Assembly (NCBI GenBank): GCA_964615305.1
Contig: CAZTNA010000015.1
Coordinates: forward strand, 11,978 to 75,977
Source: Bog-950 sp964615305
GTDB taxonomy: Bacteria; Bacteroidota; Bacteroidia; Chitinophagales; LD1
DNA length: 64,000 nucleotides
Direction: 5' to 3'
The position numbers were made by a program, and so were the translations under genes. Below the pieces are notes generated by a model. The model was not told where the DNA came from, did not search any database, and saw only the letters and a list, made by a program, of their open reading frames with translations. This document shows, piece after piece, positions 9,277 through 18,077 of the stretch (position 1 is its first letter; every line of letters begins with the position of its first letter).

Positions 9277-9297
9277 TGAACAAAAGTTTTTTGTTCA
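9277..9297. repeat. Palindrome upstream of murF-alr
   Basis: A perfect 9-bp inverted repeat, tgaacaaaa and ttttgttca, with a 3-nt loop, 35 bp before the murF-alr start. It could be an operator or an AT-rich hairpin ending the preceding transcript. The T-run is inside the arm, not after it, so I do not call it a standard terminator. Confidence 0.45.
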
Positions 9298-9331
9298 GAA
9301 ACTATTGGCAATAATTTGGGGTTCGTTAAAA

Positions 9332-11830
9332 ATGAAAACAGAGTACAAAATAGCCGAAGTTGTAAAAGCCACTGGCGGAACGTTGCTGACAAAGGCTAAA
9401 AAAGACTTAACCATCAGCGAGCTGTTAATTGATTCACGCAAGCTAATTCACCCATCGCAAACATTGTTTTTTGCATTAAGCGGTCAAAAACTTGATGGAC
9501 ACAACTACATAGCCGAACTGTACCAAAAAGGAGTAAGATGTTTTGTGGTAACCAAAGAACAAAGTGTCGAAAAGTTTTCTGATGCGCTTTTTGTTTTAGT
9601 AGCCAACTCTACCGTAGCGCTGCAAAAACTGACGGGTTATCACCGAGCAAAATTCACTTTACCTGTAATTGCCATAACCGGAAGCAATGGAAAAACCATT
9701 GTAAAAGAATGGTTGTATCAATTGCTGCATGACGATTACAATATTGTGCGAAACCCTAAGAGTTACAATTCGCAGGTAGGCGTGCCTTTATCTTTATGGC
9801 CAATGAATCGCGAACACACTTTAGGAATTTTTGAAGCGGGTATATCGGAAGCTGATGAAATGCAGAAGCTGGAAAAAATTATAGGCCCCACCATAGGCTT
9901 ATTTACCAACATAGGTGAAGCACACAATGAAGGTTTTTTAAACGTTCGTCATAAAACAAAAGAGAAGCTCATACTTTTTACCAAGTGTCAAGTGCTGATT
10001 TATTGCTCCGATTATCCGGACATAAATCAAAGTATCGGTGAAATAAATGCCTTAAGGGGCAAAAACCTTCCTGTGCTTACCTGGAGCATGAATGCAGATG
10101 CAGATGTAAAAGTTGTAAGTGTGCTGAACAGCAACAATCGCTCCTTTATCACCTGCTTATATCAGGGGCGTGAATTTGACATTGAAATACCTTTTAGCGA
10201 TAAGGCAAGCATTGAAAACGCCCTGCACTGCGTTTGTGTATTGTTGTATCTGCAAAAAGACTTTTCGGTTATCCGACAGCGCATGAAACATCTTTCGCGT
10301 ATTGCTATGCGATTAGAAATGAAAGATGCCATTAATCACTGTTCGGTAATAAATGATACTTACAATTCTGACATAGGTTCTCTGAAAATTGCTATTGATT
10401 TTTTAAAACAACAAAACCAGCACCCTAAAAAAACAATCATACTATCCGACATTCTCCAAAGCGGAAGAAGTGAACCCGACTTATATCAAGAAGTGGCCAC
10501 TTTGTTAGAGGAAAGTAAAGTAACCCGGTTGATAGGCATAGGCACTGCCATTAAAAGACAACAAAAATTGTTTGAGAAAATTGGACTGTTACAGTTAGAG
10601 ACACACGAAACCACCGAAGAATATTTAAGAACATGGGATGCCGACTCATTTCAAAACGAAGTTATCTTGCTAAAGGGTGCACGTAAATTTCGATTCGAAG
10701 TAGTTGGTAAATTGTTGGAGAAAAAAGCACACGAAACTGTATTAGAAATAAATTTAAACGCCCTTACTCATAACCTAAAAGCTTATCAGGCACTCTTAAA
10801 TCCCGAAACAAAAGTAATGGCCATGGTAAAGGCGTTCAGCTATGGCAGTGGTAGTTTCGAAATTGCGAACGTGTTGCAGTTTAACCGTGTAGATTATCTG
10901 GCTGTGGCATATGCCGATGAAGGAGTTGAGTTGCGCAAAAGCGGAATTACTCTCCCTATCATGGTCATGAATCCGGAGCTAAGAAGTTTTGAGGCCATGA
11001 TTCATTATAAACTGGAGCCGGAAATTTACTCGACCAACTTGCTGGAAAAATTTTCTGAAACTCTTTCTTTATTCAACCCGCATCATCCCTATAAAATTCA
11101 TATTGAGTTAGAAACCGGAATGAACCGGCTCGGATTTAACAAGAGTGAAATTAATGCTCTCATAGAGCAAATACAAAACAATCCTCAACTGCAAATTGCC
11201 TCCGTATTTTCGCACTTAGCCGCCAGTGAAGACAAAGCGTATGACGATTTTACTAAGGAGCAGATAAAAAATTTTGACGCCATGAGCACACATATTTGTT
11301 CGCAGTTTGGTTATTCTATACTTCGGCATGTGTTAAATAGCAATGGCATTACTCGTCATACCAAGGCTCAATACGATATGGTGAGGCTTGGCATTGGGCT
11401 TTACGGTATTGACAGCAGCGATAAAATAGATAGGAAACTGATGAGTGTAAGTACTTTAAAAACTACTATCTCACAAATTAAACGCGTAAAAAAGGGCGAC
11501 ACAGTTGGCTATGGCCGAGTAGGGAAAGTGTCAAAAGATAAAACAATTGCCACTGTAGGTATTGGTTATGCCGATGGGCTAAGTCGTAAACTTTCGAACA
11601 AAACCGGGCGTATGTTGGTAAACGGAAAACTGGTTCCCGTTATTGGTAATGTATGTATGGATATGACCATGCTGGATATAACGGGTGTAGAAGCCGCTGA
11701 AGGCGATGAGGTAATTGTGTTTGGCGCTAACCCTACAGTTGAAGAAGTAGCGCAGGCAGCCGAAACTATCCCTTACGAAATACTCACCGGAATTTCGCAG
11801 CGGGTTAAGCGAGTTTATTTTCAGGAGTAA
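9332..11830 (+). CDS. murF-alr: Bifunctional MurF-alanine racemase (UDP-MurNAc-tripeptide:D-Ala-D-Ala ligase / Alr)
   Basis: 832 residues from ATG 9332; a TTG nine codons upstream is less likely. Residues 1 to about 460 are MurF-like: the Mur ligase ATP loop ITGSNGKTIVKEW, the central LGIFEAGISEADEM and the late NDTYNSDIGSLKIAIDFL. The C-terminal part (from about 467) is alanine racemase: the PLP lysine in MAMVKAFSYGSG (Lys500), LETGMNRLGFNKSE, and GYGRVGK with GIGYADGLSR. The two activities supply D-alanine and add D-Ala-D-Ala to the peptidoglycan precursor in the cytoplasm. This fusion is known in Bacteroidota; both halves keep their key motifs. Confidence 0.93.
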   Translation: MKTEYKIAEVVKATGGTLLTKAKKDLTISELLIDSRKLIHPSQTLFFALSGQKLDGHNYIAELYQKGVRCFVVTKEQSVEKFSDALFVLVANSTVALQKLTGYHRAKFTLPVIAITGSNGKTIVKEWLYQLLHDDYNIVRNPKSYNSQVGVPLSLWPMNREHTLGIFEAGISEADEMQKLEKIIGPTIGLFTNIGEAHNEGFLNVRHKTKEKLILFTKCQVLIYCSDYPDINQSIGEINALRGKNLPVLTWSMNADADVKVVSVLNSNNRSFITCLYQGREFDIEIPFSDKASIENALHCVCVLLYLQKDFSVIRQRMKHLSRIAMRLEMKDAINHCSVINDTYNSDIGSLKIAIDFLKQQNQHPKKTIILSDILQSGRSEPDLYQEVATLLEESKVTRLIGIGTAIKRQQKLFEKIGLLQLETHETTEEYLRTWDADSFQNEVILLKGARKFRFEVVGKLLEKKAHETVLEINLNALTHNLKAYQALLNPETKVMAMVKAFSYGSGSFEIANVLQFNRVDYLAVAYADEGVELRKSGITLPIMVMNPELRSFEAMIHYKLEPEIYSTNLLEKFSETLSLFNPHHPYKIHIELETGMNRLGFNKSEINALIEQIQNNPQLQIASVFSHLAASEDKAYDDFTKEQIKNFDAMSTHICSQFGYSILRHVLNSNGITRHTKAQYDMVRLGIGLYGIDSSDKIDRKLMSVSTLKTTISQIKRVKKGDTVGYGRVGKVSKDKTIATVGIGYADGLSRKLSNKTGRMLVNGKLVPVIGNVCMDMTMLDITGVEAAEGDEVIVFGANPTVEEVAQAAETIPYEILTGISQRVKRVYFQE

Positions 11831-11867
11831 TACAAATTGATTTCATTTACAAACACAGAACCGTATT

Positions 11868-13283
11868 ATGGGTAAACGAATAAGTGCCTTTACAAACGAT
11901 GCCCTGGCAAACTTAGATGCTGTAGGCGTAGCTGATGCTATTGCAAAAAAAGAAGTTTCAGTTCAGGAGGTAACAGAGGCAGCGATTGCCCGTGCCGAAA
12001 AAGTAAACCTGGATCTGAATGCCATAGTTGTAAAAACGTATGACGAAGCCCGCAAGTCGCAAGCTCTGGCAAAGGGTGGTGTCTTTTATGGTGTTCCATC
12101 ATTTATTAAAGACAACGAAAACGTTCAGGGCTATCCTACTCAAATGGGTACAGGTGCTTATGTTTCAAAAAAAGCAAAGAAAAACAGCGGTTATGTAAAT
12201 CAGTTTTTAAGCACCGGTGTAAGTTATTTGGGCAAAAGCACCATGCCTGAGTTTGGTTTAATATGCAGCACTGAAAACGAAAAGTGGGGCATTACCCGCA
12301 ACCCCTGGAACACTGACTATACCACCGGTGGCTCATCATCCGGGTCGGCTGCGCTTGTAGCCAGCGGAGTAGTGCCTATAGCCACTGCTAATGATGGTGC
12401 CGGATCTATTCGAATTCCGGCTTGTGTGTGTGGGTTGGTGGGGCTAAAACCTACTCGAAGAAGGCTGATTGGTGTAGATGGTGCCGCCATTATGCCTTTG
12501 CAAATTGTGTATGAAGGTGTGCTTACGCGTACTGTGCGCGATACAGCTACTTTTTATTCAGCGGCTGAAAAATTTTTTAAAAATCCACGGCTACCGGAAT
12601 TGGGCCATGTGAAGCATGCTTCTAAAACCCGGCTGCGAATTGCTTTTATGCAAAATCCCGAAAAAGGGAAATTAGGCTACCAGGATGAAGACACCCACAA
12701 CACACAGTTAGAAATTGCTCAACTGTTGCAATCGCTCGGGCATACTGTTGAGCAAGTGCCGGTACCGGTTGACATAGACGCCATGAGCGAACACTACCTG
12801 AACTATTACGGTATGATGGCCTATTTTCTAACTCAGTTTGGAAAGTTAATTGTAAATGCAAAAGTTGACCATGGACAATTAGAGCCATTTACTCTAGGGC
12901 TAAAACAACAGTTTAAAACAAATGTAATGCAAACTCCACGTAGCATACGAATGTTACGTAAAACAGCCAGCGATGCTGAAAAATTTTTTGAAAAATTTGA
13001 TGTTGTTATGACACCTGTTGTATCGCACATTACCCCACTATTAGGGCACTTTTCACCTCAGTTAACATACGAGCAAATATCAAGGCGGGCCATAGAGTAT
13101 GCCAGCTATGCCGGGCTGCAAAACATAAGTGGATCACCAGCCATTTCGCTTCCACTTGGAATTGACAAAAATGATATGCCCTTGGGTGTTCACTTCACTG
13201 CACCTTTCGGTCAGGATAAACGCCTGCTTGAGCTGGCATATGAATTAGAAGAAGCAAGACCATGGAGAATGTTGTACAGTTAG
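11868..13283 (+). CDS. Amidase-signature family amidase
   Basis: 471 residues. The Ser-cisSer-Lys triad is visible: Lys in GVPSFIKDNENV (about 83), cis-Ser in TTGGSSSGSAALVASG (about 158) and the nucleophilic Ser in DGAGSIRIPAC (about 183). No GatA-specific neighbours (gatB, gatC) are present, and the C-terminal region differs in feel from GatA, so a general amidase is the safer call. Substrate unknown. It lies 37 bp after murF-alr in the same direction and may share its transcript. Confidence 0.88.
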   Translation: MGKRISAFTNDALANLDAVGVADAIAKKEVSVQEVTEAAIARAEKVNLDLNAIVVKTYDEARKSQALAKGGVFYGVPSFIKDNENVQGYPTQMGTGAYVSKKAKKNSGYVNQFLSTGVSYLGKSTMPEFGLICSTENEKWGITRNPWNTDYTTGGSSSGSAALVASGVVPIATANDGAGSIRIPACVCGLVGLKPTRRRLIGVDGAAIMPLQIVYEGVLTRTVRDTATFYSAAEKFFKNPRLPELGHVKHASKTRLRIAFMQNPEKGKLGYQDEDTHNTQLEIAQLLQSLGHTVEQVPVPVDIDAMSEHYLNYYGMMAYFLTQFGKLIVNAKVDHGQLEPFTLGLKQQFKTNVMQTPRSIRMLRKTASDAEKFFEKFDVVMTPVVSHITPLLGHFSPQLTYEQISRRAIEYASYAGLQNISGSPAISLPLGIDKNDMPLGVHFTAPFGQDKRLLELAYELEEARPWRMLYS

Positions 13284-13333
13284 CCGATTAACTTCGCATT
13301 ACTGTCTAGAAATTGCTTTTTACTCTTGTTTAA

Positions 13334-15187
13334 CTATCGGGTTACTACTATCTTTTCTGTTTTAATAACATGCTCTCTGTTTGAAATTTTCAGGAAGTAT
13401 GTTCCGGCATTCAGATGTTGTGTACTGAATGAAAAAATACTCTTACCTGCTTTGCAATTGTCTTCAAGCAGAGTGCGCAGCAGTTTACCCGTAACATCAT
13501 ACAAAACGAACCTTGTGAAGTTGCCTTTGGGCAATTCAATTTCCACAGAAAATTTTTCGGCTGCAGGGTTTGGAAAAACTTTAGTTACAATCTTTTCTTC
13601 CATCTGTTTGATTCCTGACACAACAGATGAATCGGGATTAACCACTTTGGCAATCCAGGTTCTGTACTGCTGTGATGGATAGGCGTAAGAACCGGCCAAC
13701 CAAGCGGTGTTGGGCTCGTTATATTTCTTCTGAATGCCGGTATAGTCGCCCCATCGTTCAATTGAATCCTGCAATACATTCACTGCCTTTTCGCCCGGTT
13801 TTACAACCAGCATGTTTGAAATATTTCCTGTTGCATCTTTATAAAAAGCAGCCGTGCCCGGAAACGTATCTGCCGACACATAGGAACAGGTAATGATGGC
13901 GCGGTTATCGAACTGACCATTGCCAATGTATGCAATGCTCGGGTAAGCCAGTTCTACTCCGTTGGTAGGTATCAACTGTCCGGTGGCCTGTGGTGTGGTC
14001 AAATTCGGATTATCTATTTCACCTACATACACTGTAGCGGTAACTGTTTGTGTATCTACGCTGTTTTGCACATACTGAATTTTGTTGTTCTCTACAAATC
14101 CGCATAACACCCGCGCATCGTTAGTGGCCAAATACTGTCCGTCTTTTTGCAACGCATTTGGCGGCAATCCATAACCTGTGTTTGTCTTTATCACTTTTGA
14201 ACCAAACTGCGCATTGCCCGACTGGTATGAATCAGTAATGGTGTGCAGAAATACAGTATCGTTTGCAAAATCGCCCGGGCGCACAGATAAAAAATATGTT
14301 TCGGGGCCCGAAGGGGAAGCCCCCCCTTGCACCGGACACACGCTCCACACAGGTTTGCCTTCATGCACTATGTTGTGCCAAAAGTTAAACTCTAGTGTGT
14401 CGCCCGCATAACCGGTTTGTTTATCTACCTGCCAGATAGCCGAGTAACGAAACCCTGTTTTCCAATCTTGACCATCTACCAAATGGTTAAAGGTAAAAAA
14501 CAAGTCCTTGTCACTTAAAACAACAATGGGGTAGTCGCTCCAGGTGGTGTCGTTCAGATAATTACCGCTGAGGGCATATAGATTCCAAACGCCAGTTGGG
14601 TCGTTAGTTTGCGAAAACCCTATAATAATGGTGGAAGTGCTGCTGGTAACACCGGCAAAAAACATAACTATAAAACGGTCCTGCAGAGGGTCGTAGAGCG
14701 CTCGTGGATCACTAATACTTTGCAGTAATCCGAGTGATGCGCCAAACACCGAGAGAGATTTTGATTGAAGTTGTTGACCACTTTCGTTATATACTTTAAA
14801 CACGGTGTTGGTTACGCTTACTATTTTGCCTTCATTTGAAATAGCCATGTGGTTATCGTTAGGCGTGCTGGTTGAGTTGTTAGCTGTAAAATTATTCAGC
14901 ATAACCGGTGCCGGTACGCTTCCGCGGGTACCGTTAGAGCTGCTGCTGGTTGAAGTTTTTATTTGTCGTTGTGCTTTTAGTATTTCTTTGCTATTGCCAA
15001 AATTGCTGGCAGGTTTGGGTTGCTCCTTTATTGTAACCAAAAGCGGCTCCCAGTCGGTAAGAGAGGGGTCGGCTAAGTTAACAGTAGCTTTAATGCCTGA
15101 TTTTTGATTTTTTAATACTAAAGCAGCAGTCTGCGCACAAATTGTAATAGCAACTAACGCAAATAAGAAAGTGAAAGTATATTTCAT
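13334..15187 (-). CDS. Secreted protein with T9SS type A sorting domain
   Basis: About 617 residues from ATG 15187, where a clean signal peptide starts (MKYTFTFLFALVAITICAQ). An upstream ATG at 15211 would put eight extra residues before it. The large middle has repeated aromatic/acidic stretches (DPRALYDPLQDRFIVMFF, DTTWSDYPIVVLSDKDLFF) reminiscent of beta-propeller proteins. The last 80 residues form a Por-type T9SS signal (VFPNPAAEKFSVEIELP, VLYDVTGKLL, LNAGTYFLKI). It is therefore exported by T9SS and probably attached to the surface or released. Function unknown. Confidence 0.85.
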   Translation of the reverse strand: MKYTFTFLFALVAITICAQTAALVLKNQKSGIKATVNLADPSLTDWEPLLVTIKEQPKPASNFGNSKEILKAQRQIKTSTSSSSNGTRGSVPAPVMLNNFTANNSTSTPNDNHMAISNEGKIVSVTNTVFKVYNESGQQLQSKSLSVFGASLGLLQSISDPRALYDPLQDRFIVMFFAGVTSSTSTIIIGFSQTNDPTGVWNLYALSGNYLNDTTWSDYPIVVLSDKDLFFTFNHLVDGQDWKTGFRYSAIWQVDKQTGYAGDTLEFNFWHNIVHEGKPVWSVCPVQGGASPSGPETYFLSVRPGDFANDTVFLHTITDSYQSGNAQFGSKVIKTNTGYGLPPNALQKDGQYLATNDARVLCGFVENNKIQYVQNSVDTQTVTATVYVGEIDNPNLTTPQATGQLIPTNGVELAYPSIAYIGNGQFDNRAIITCSYVSADTFPGTAAFYKDATGNISNMLVVKPGEKAVNVLQDSIERWGDYTGIQKKYNEPNTAWLAGSYAYPSQQYRTWIAKVVNPDSSVVSGIKQMEEKIVTKVFPNPAAEKFSVEIELPKGNFTRFVLYDVTGKLLRTLLEDNCKAGKSIFSFSTQHLNAGTYFLKISNREHVIKTEKIVVTR

Positions 15188-15190
15188 GGC

Positions 15191-15199
15191 TCGAAAATA
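15191..15199 (-). promoter_or_regulatory. Candidate -7 element very close to the ATG
   Basis: On the minus strand this reads TATTTTCGA, the local form of the Bacteroidota -7 box (TAnnTTTG). It ends only 3 bp before ATG 15187, so the mRNA would be leaderless or nearly so if this is the promoter. Confidence 0.4.
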
Positions 15200-15220
15200 G
15201 CCATTACACACAGGTGTAAA

Positions 15221-15256
15221 AGAAAAAAGGTTGTCTCAAAAACAGAGACAACCTTT
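15221..15256 (-). terminator. Intrinsic terminator after the gene at 15278-16075
   Basis: A perfect 12-bp inverted repeat, aaaggttgtctc (15226-15237) and gagacaaccttt (15245-15256), with a 7-nt loop. On the minus strand it is followed by a T-run. It lies 21 bp after the stop codon of the secreted-protein gene and ends that two-gene unit. Confidence 0.85.
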
Positions 15257-15277
15257 CTTTAAATCGGTTCCAAAAAA

Positions 15278-16075
15278 TTACTCGATAGAAATATTTTTAG
15301 ATGCAAATCCTTCGGCAGTTCTCAATTGCACGGTGTAAAGCCCCTTGGGCATATTACTTAGATCAACTGTGTTGAAATAAGTTCCCATTACATCTAACTG
15401 TTCGTTGTAAACGCGCTTGCCTGTAACATCTACTATTACTACTTCGCCATTTACTCTTTTGGTAGCATTTAGTTTTAGCTCAAAACGACCGTTGTTAGGG
15501 TTAGGGAAAACTGATAGCATAGAACTTAAATCTGCATTAAAGTTGTTGATGCCGTTTACCGGTGGGCAAGCTGTGCCCGGAGCTATTACATCTATAGAAA
15601 AAGACTTGCCATATTCTGCCTGAATATACTGCTCAACTGTGAAGAAAGTATCAATAGAGAAGCCCATAAAACTGCCGTGCGCATAAATAAGTCCGTCAAA
15701 CACTATTGGGTAGTTTCCAGCAGCCACGTTAGTAGTACCTACTGTTCTGCCACAACCATTTGAGCCTGGCAGAAACATTGGACCAGCTGGGTTCGACTGC
15801 CAAGTTAAACCTGCCGGTAAACCGGTAATTCCGTTTAACACTACAGAGTCTATATACGCTGTAACTGATTGTCCTAAAACTGAAATTTGTTCCTGAGTAG
15901 GAATATAAAACTGTAACACTTCATCGTAAGCAACTCCAATTTCAGCACAAGGAACATTGTCCGGATCGGGGCTAAACTTTACAGTGTCGGTGCCAATTGT
16001 ACAAGCTGCACCGGCAAACGTGGTGTTGACGCAGAAAGCTGCAGCAAAAAAGAACAGAGCGTAGAACTTTTTCAT
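15278..16075 (-). CDS. Secreted T9SS-sorted protein, paralogue A
   Basis: 265 residues. Signal peptide MKKFYALFFFAAAFCVNTTFA, then a Cys-containing start (ACTIGTDTVKFSPDPDNVPCAE). The last 75 residues are a T9SS type A sorting domain (SVFPNPNNGRFELKLNATKR, VTGKRVYNEQL, LYTVQLRTAEGFASKNISIE). It aligns over its whole length with the next gene upstream (shared PDxxPCAExxxxYxxVLQxYxP, SVTGLPxG and GRxFELxxNA), so the two arose by tandem duplication. Function unknown. The stop is followed by a strong terminator. Confidence 0.85.
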   Translation of the reverse strand: MKKFYALFFFAAAFCVNTTFAGAACTIGTDTVKFSPDPDNVPCAEIGVAYDEVLQFYIPTQEQISVLGQSVTAYIDSVVLNGITGLPAGLTWQSNPAGPMFLPGSNGCGRTVGTTNVAAGNYPIVFDGLIYAHGSFMGFSIDTFFTVEQYIQAEYGKSFSIDVIAPGTACPPVNGINNFNADLSSMLSVFPNPNNGRFELKLNATKRVNGEVVIVDVTGKRVYNEQLDVMGTYFNTVDLSNMPKGLYTVQLRTAEGFASKNISIE

Positions 16076-16130
16076 TTTAATGGTTATTGTTTTTTAGTTT
16101 TAAAAAATGTAGTGTCGAAAGTAGTAAAAT

Positions 16131-16955
16131 TTATTCTACTGAAATATTTTTAGCAGCAAAGCCGTCTGCGGTTCTTAACTGCACAGTGTAAATTCCGTGG
16201 GGTGCTGAACCCAAATCAATGGTTGTTGTGTACCACCCTGCCGCATCAACAGAACTTGTAAAGACTTTTCTGCCTGTTAAATCAGTAACAGCTATTTCAC
16301 CGGTTATTCTTCTGCCTGCATTAAATCGTAGTTCAAAAACTCCTCGGCTTGGGTTAGGGAACACATACATTAATGTATTCAGGCTGTTTTTAAAAGCCGA
16401 AATTCCATTAGCTGCCGGGCGACATTCATCTCCTCCGTTTATTATGTCCAAAGCCAGTTCAAACGGATTTTCAGGTGCTGCTTGCAACACATCGAGCCCC
16501 ACTGTGGTATCGCCATCAAATATACCCGGAATGGCAGCGCCATGCATTGTTATAAAACCGTGGAAAATGGCCGGGTAGTGACCTGTGGGGTCGCTGGTGG
16601 TGCCGTAAACATACGCACAGTTGTTGGTTCCGCCCAAAAAATGGCCACTGAACGGGTTAAGTTCATAAGCAATACCGTTGGGTAGGCCTGTAACGGAGTC
16701 TATAACTATTGAATCAATAGTCATAATAAACGGAAAAGGTATAGCGGGAATAATGGTTTGCAGGTCTATAGAGTTGGGAACATAGATTTGCAGTACCTGC
16801 TCGTAAAAAGAATCGCGCTCTGCACAAGGAATACTATCGGGTGCCGGTGAAAGAAACTCGGTATTGTTAGGATCCGGTGTGCAGGAAGCACCTCCGGCAT
16901 ATACACCGTTAACGACCGTTATCAGGCAGAAAAGAAGCATGTAAATTTTTTGCAT
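16131..16955 (-). CDS. Secreted T9SS-sorted protein, paralogue B
   Basis: 274 residues. Signal peptide MQKIYMLLFCLITVVNGVYAGG, the same paired-Cys opening as the downstream gene (SCTPDPNN... SIPCAERDSFYEQVLQIYVP), a middle with CAYVYGTTSDPTGHYPAIFHGFI, and a C-terminal T9SS sorting domain (YVFPNPSRGVFELRFNAGRR ending VQLRTADGFAAKNISVE). The paralogue lies 55 bp downstream in the same direction. It has a TATTTTCGC-type promoter 16 bp upstream. No enzymatic motif is visible; a lectin-like or adhesive role is possible but unproven. Confidence 0.85.
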   Translation of the reverse strand: MQKIYMLLFCLITVVNGVYAGGASCTPDPNNTEFLSPAPDSIPCAERDSFYEQVLQIYVPNSIDLQTIIPAIPFPFIMTIDSIVIDSVTGLPNGIAYELNPFSGHFLGGTNNCAYVYGTTSDPTGHYPAIFHGFITMHGAAIPGIFDGDTTVGLDVLQAAPENPFELALDIINGGDECRPAANGISAFKNSLNTLMYVFPNPSRGVFELRFNAGRRITGEIAVTDLTGRKVFTSSVDAAGWYTTTIDLGSAPHGIYTVQLRTADGFAAKNISVE

Positions 16956-16970
16956 GTGGTTTGTTTATAG

Positions 16971-16981
16971 GAGCGAAAATA
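16971..16981 (-). promoter_or_regulatory. Candidate -7 promoter element for the tandem secreted-protein genes
   Basis: Minus-strand TATTTTCGCTC, 16 bp before ATG 16955. The same box precedes gcvH, the YHS lipoprotein and the HAD gene, which supports it as the usual sigma-factor site in this genome. Confidence 0.5.
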
Positions 16982-17119
16982 CTTTTCTGTTCTGCAAATG
17001 AAAGCAAACTATAACCGTTGACGCTTTTTCTTACGCATCCCCTCATCTAACCTCCTAAGCCGATGTTACCAGTTACGATTTTGTTTTTATCGTATAGAGT
17101 GTGTTCACAATTCTTTTTG

Positions 17120-17497
17120 CTAACCCAGTTTAGCACTAAAATACCACCACCCTGCACTACCCGCCACAGCGCCTAATGAGTTGGCAAGTGCATCGTATAA
17201 ATCAAACTGCCTATCAGAAGTAAAAAAATGCTGCATAATTTCGACAGCAAAACCATACACCATTGTAATCAACAAAATTTTTGCAAACGTGTTTTGATGA
17301 AACCATGAAAACTCATTTTGTGTACGCCATCCATAAAACATAAACAACACCAGCAGCACATAACAAACGAAGTGTGCTAACTTATCGGCATTTATTAGTT
17401 CTACTTTGGGTAGGTCTTTACCGGGCAAAAGACATACTACCAAAATAAAAGCCGTCCATAGCATGGACGGCCAGTTGTATTTCAGGAAATTTTTCAA
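17120..17497 (-). CDS. VanZ-family membrane protein
   Basis: 125 residues, about four membrane helices. VanZ-type features: WTAFILVVCLLPGKDLP near the start, the NADKLAHFVCYVLLVLFMF helix, and YGFAVEIMQHFFTSDRQFDLYDALANSLGAVAG, which carries the conserved E-x-x-Q and D-x-x-D-x-x-x-N pattern. VanZ proteins affect teicoplanin sensitivity in enterococci; the role of the many homologues elsewhere is unknown. It starts 6 bp after gcvH, a pairing common in Bacteroidota. Confidence 0.85.
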   Translation of the reverse strand: MKNFLKYNWPSMLWTAFILVVCLLPGKDLPKVELINADKLAHFVCYVLLVLFMFYGWRTQNEFSWFHQNTFAKILLITMVYGFAVEIMQHFFTSDRQFDLYDALANSLGAVAGSAGWWYFSAKLG

Positions 17498-17503
17498 GCA
17501 GGT

Positions 17504-17884
17504 TTAAGCACCAACATGTTTTTTGTAAGTCTCCGCATCCATCAGCCCATCTAACTCTGCGAGGTTAGTAAACTCTACTTTCACCATCCAGCCGCTGTTG
17601 TAGGGATCTTTGTTCACGCTTTCGGGAGCATCGTTTAACGAGCTGTTAAGTTCAATTACCTTTCCGCTTACAGGCATAAACAAATCTGATACTGTTTTTA
17701 CCGCTTCTACTGTGCCAAACACAGCACCTGCATCTAGCGAATCGCCCATGGTGTTAATGTCAACATATACAATATCTCCCAACTCTTTTTGGGCAAAATC
17801 TGTAATTCCAATGGTGCCCGTGTTACCTTCTATGCGTACCCATTCGTGCTCTTTGCTGTATTTTAATTCGGCAGGAAAATTCAT
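17504..17884 (-). CDS. gcvH: Glycine cleavage system H protein
   Basis: 126 residues from ATG 17884 (MNFPAELKYSKEHEWVRIE). The frame extends upstream to 17962, but that part crosses the promoter and has no family match. The lipoyl-lysine site is GTVEAVKTVSDLFMPVSG (about residues 55-72). GcvH shuttles the aminomethyl group between the P, T and L proteins of the glycine cleavage complex, and can be a lipoate donor. Full length for the family. None of the other gcv genes is in the window. Confidence 0.95.
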   Translation of the reverse strand: MNFPAELKYSKEHEWVRIEGNTGTIGITDFAQKELGDIVYVDINTMGDSLDAGAVFGTVEAVKTVSDLFMPVSGKVIELNSSLNDAPESVNKDPYNSGWMVKVEFTNLAELDGLMDAETYKKHVGA

Positions 17885-17906
17885 TTGTGTTGTATTTTTA
17901 GTGATT

Positions 17907-17918
17907 GGGGCGAAAATA
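17907..17918 (-). promoter_or_regulatory. gcvH promoter, -7 element
   Basis: Minus-strand TATTTTCGCCCC, 23 bp before the gcvH ATG. It matches the -7 box and C-rich start region seen before several genes in this window. Confidence 0.55.
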
Positions 17919-18077
17919 GAAAACCCTTCAAGGTTTCGAAGAAACTTGTATCCGCTTTTCAATCAACATAAAACAGTAGAAAACACGTTTATAAATAATA
18001 ATAGTTGTTGGCAGATGTTTTGTCTATTCGCCCGGGTGCTAATGCAGTTACGAATTACAAATTACAAATTACGATAC

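Noticed and set aside
17610..18077. N-terminal extension of the GH3 fusion
   Set aside because: These codons run antisense through gcvH and its promoter; the signal peptide starts at 18078.
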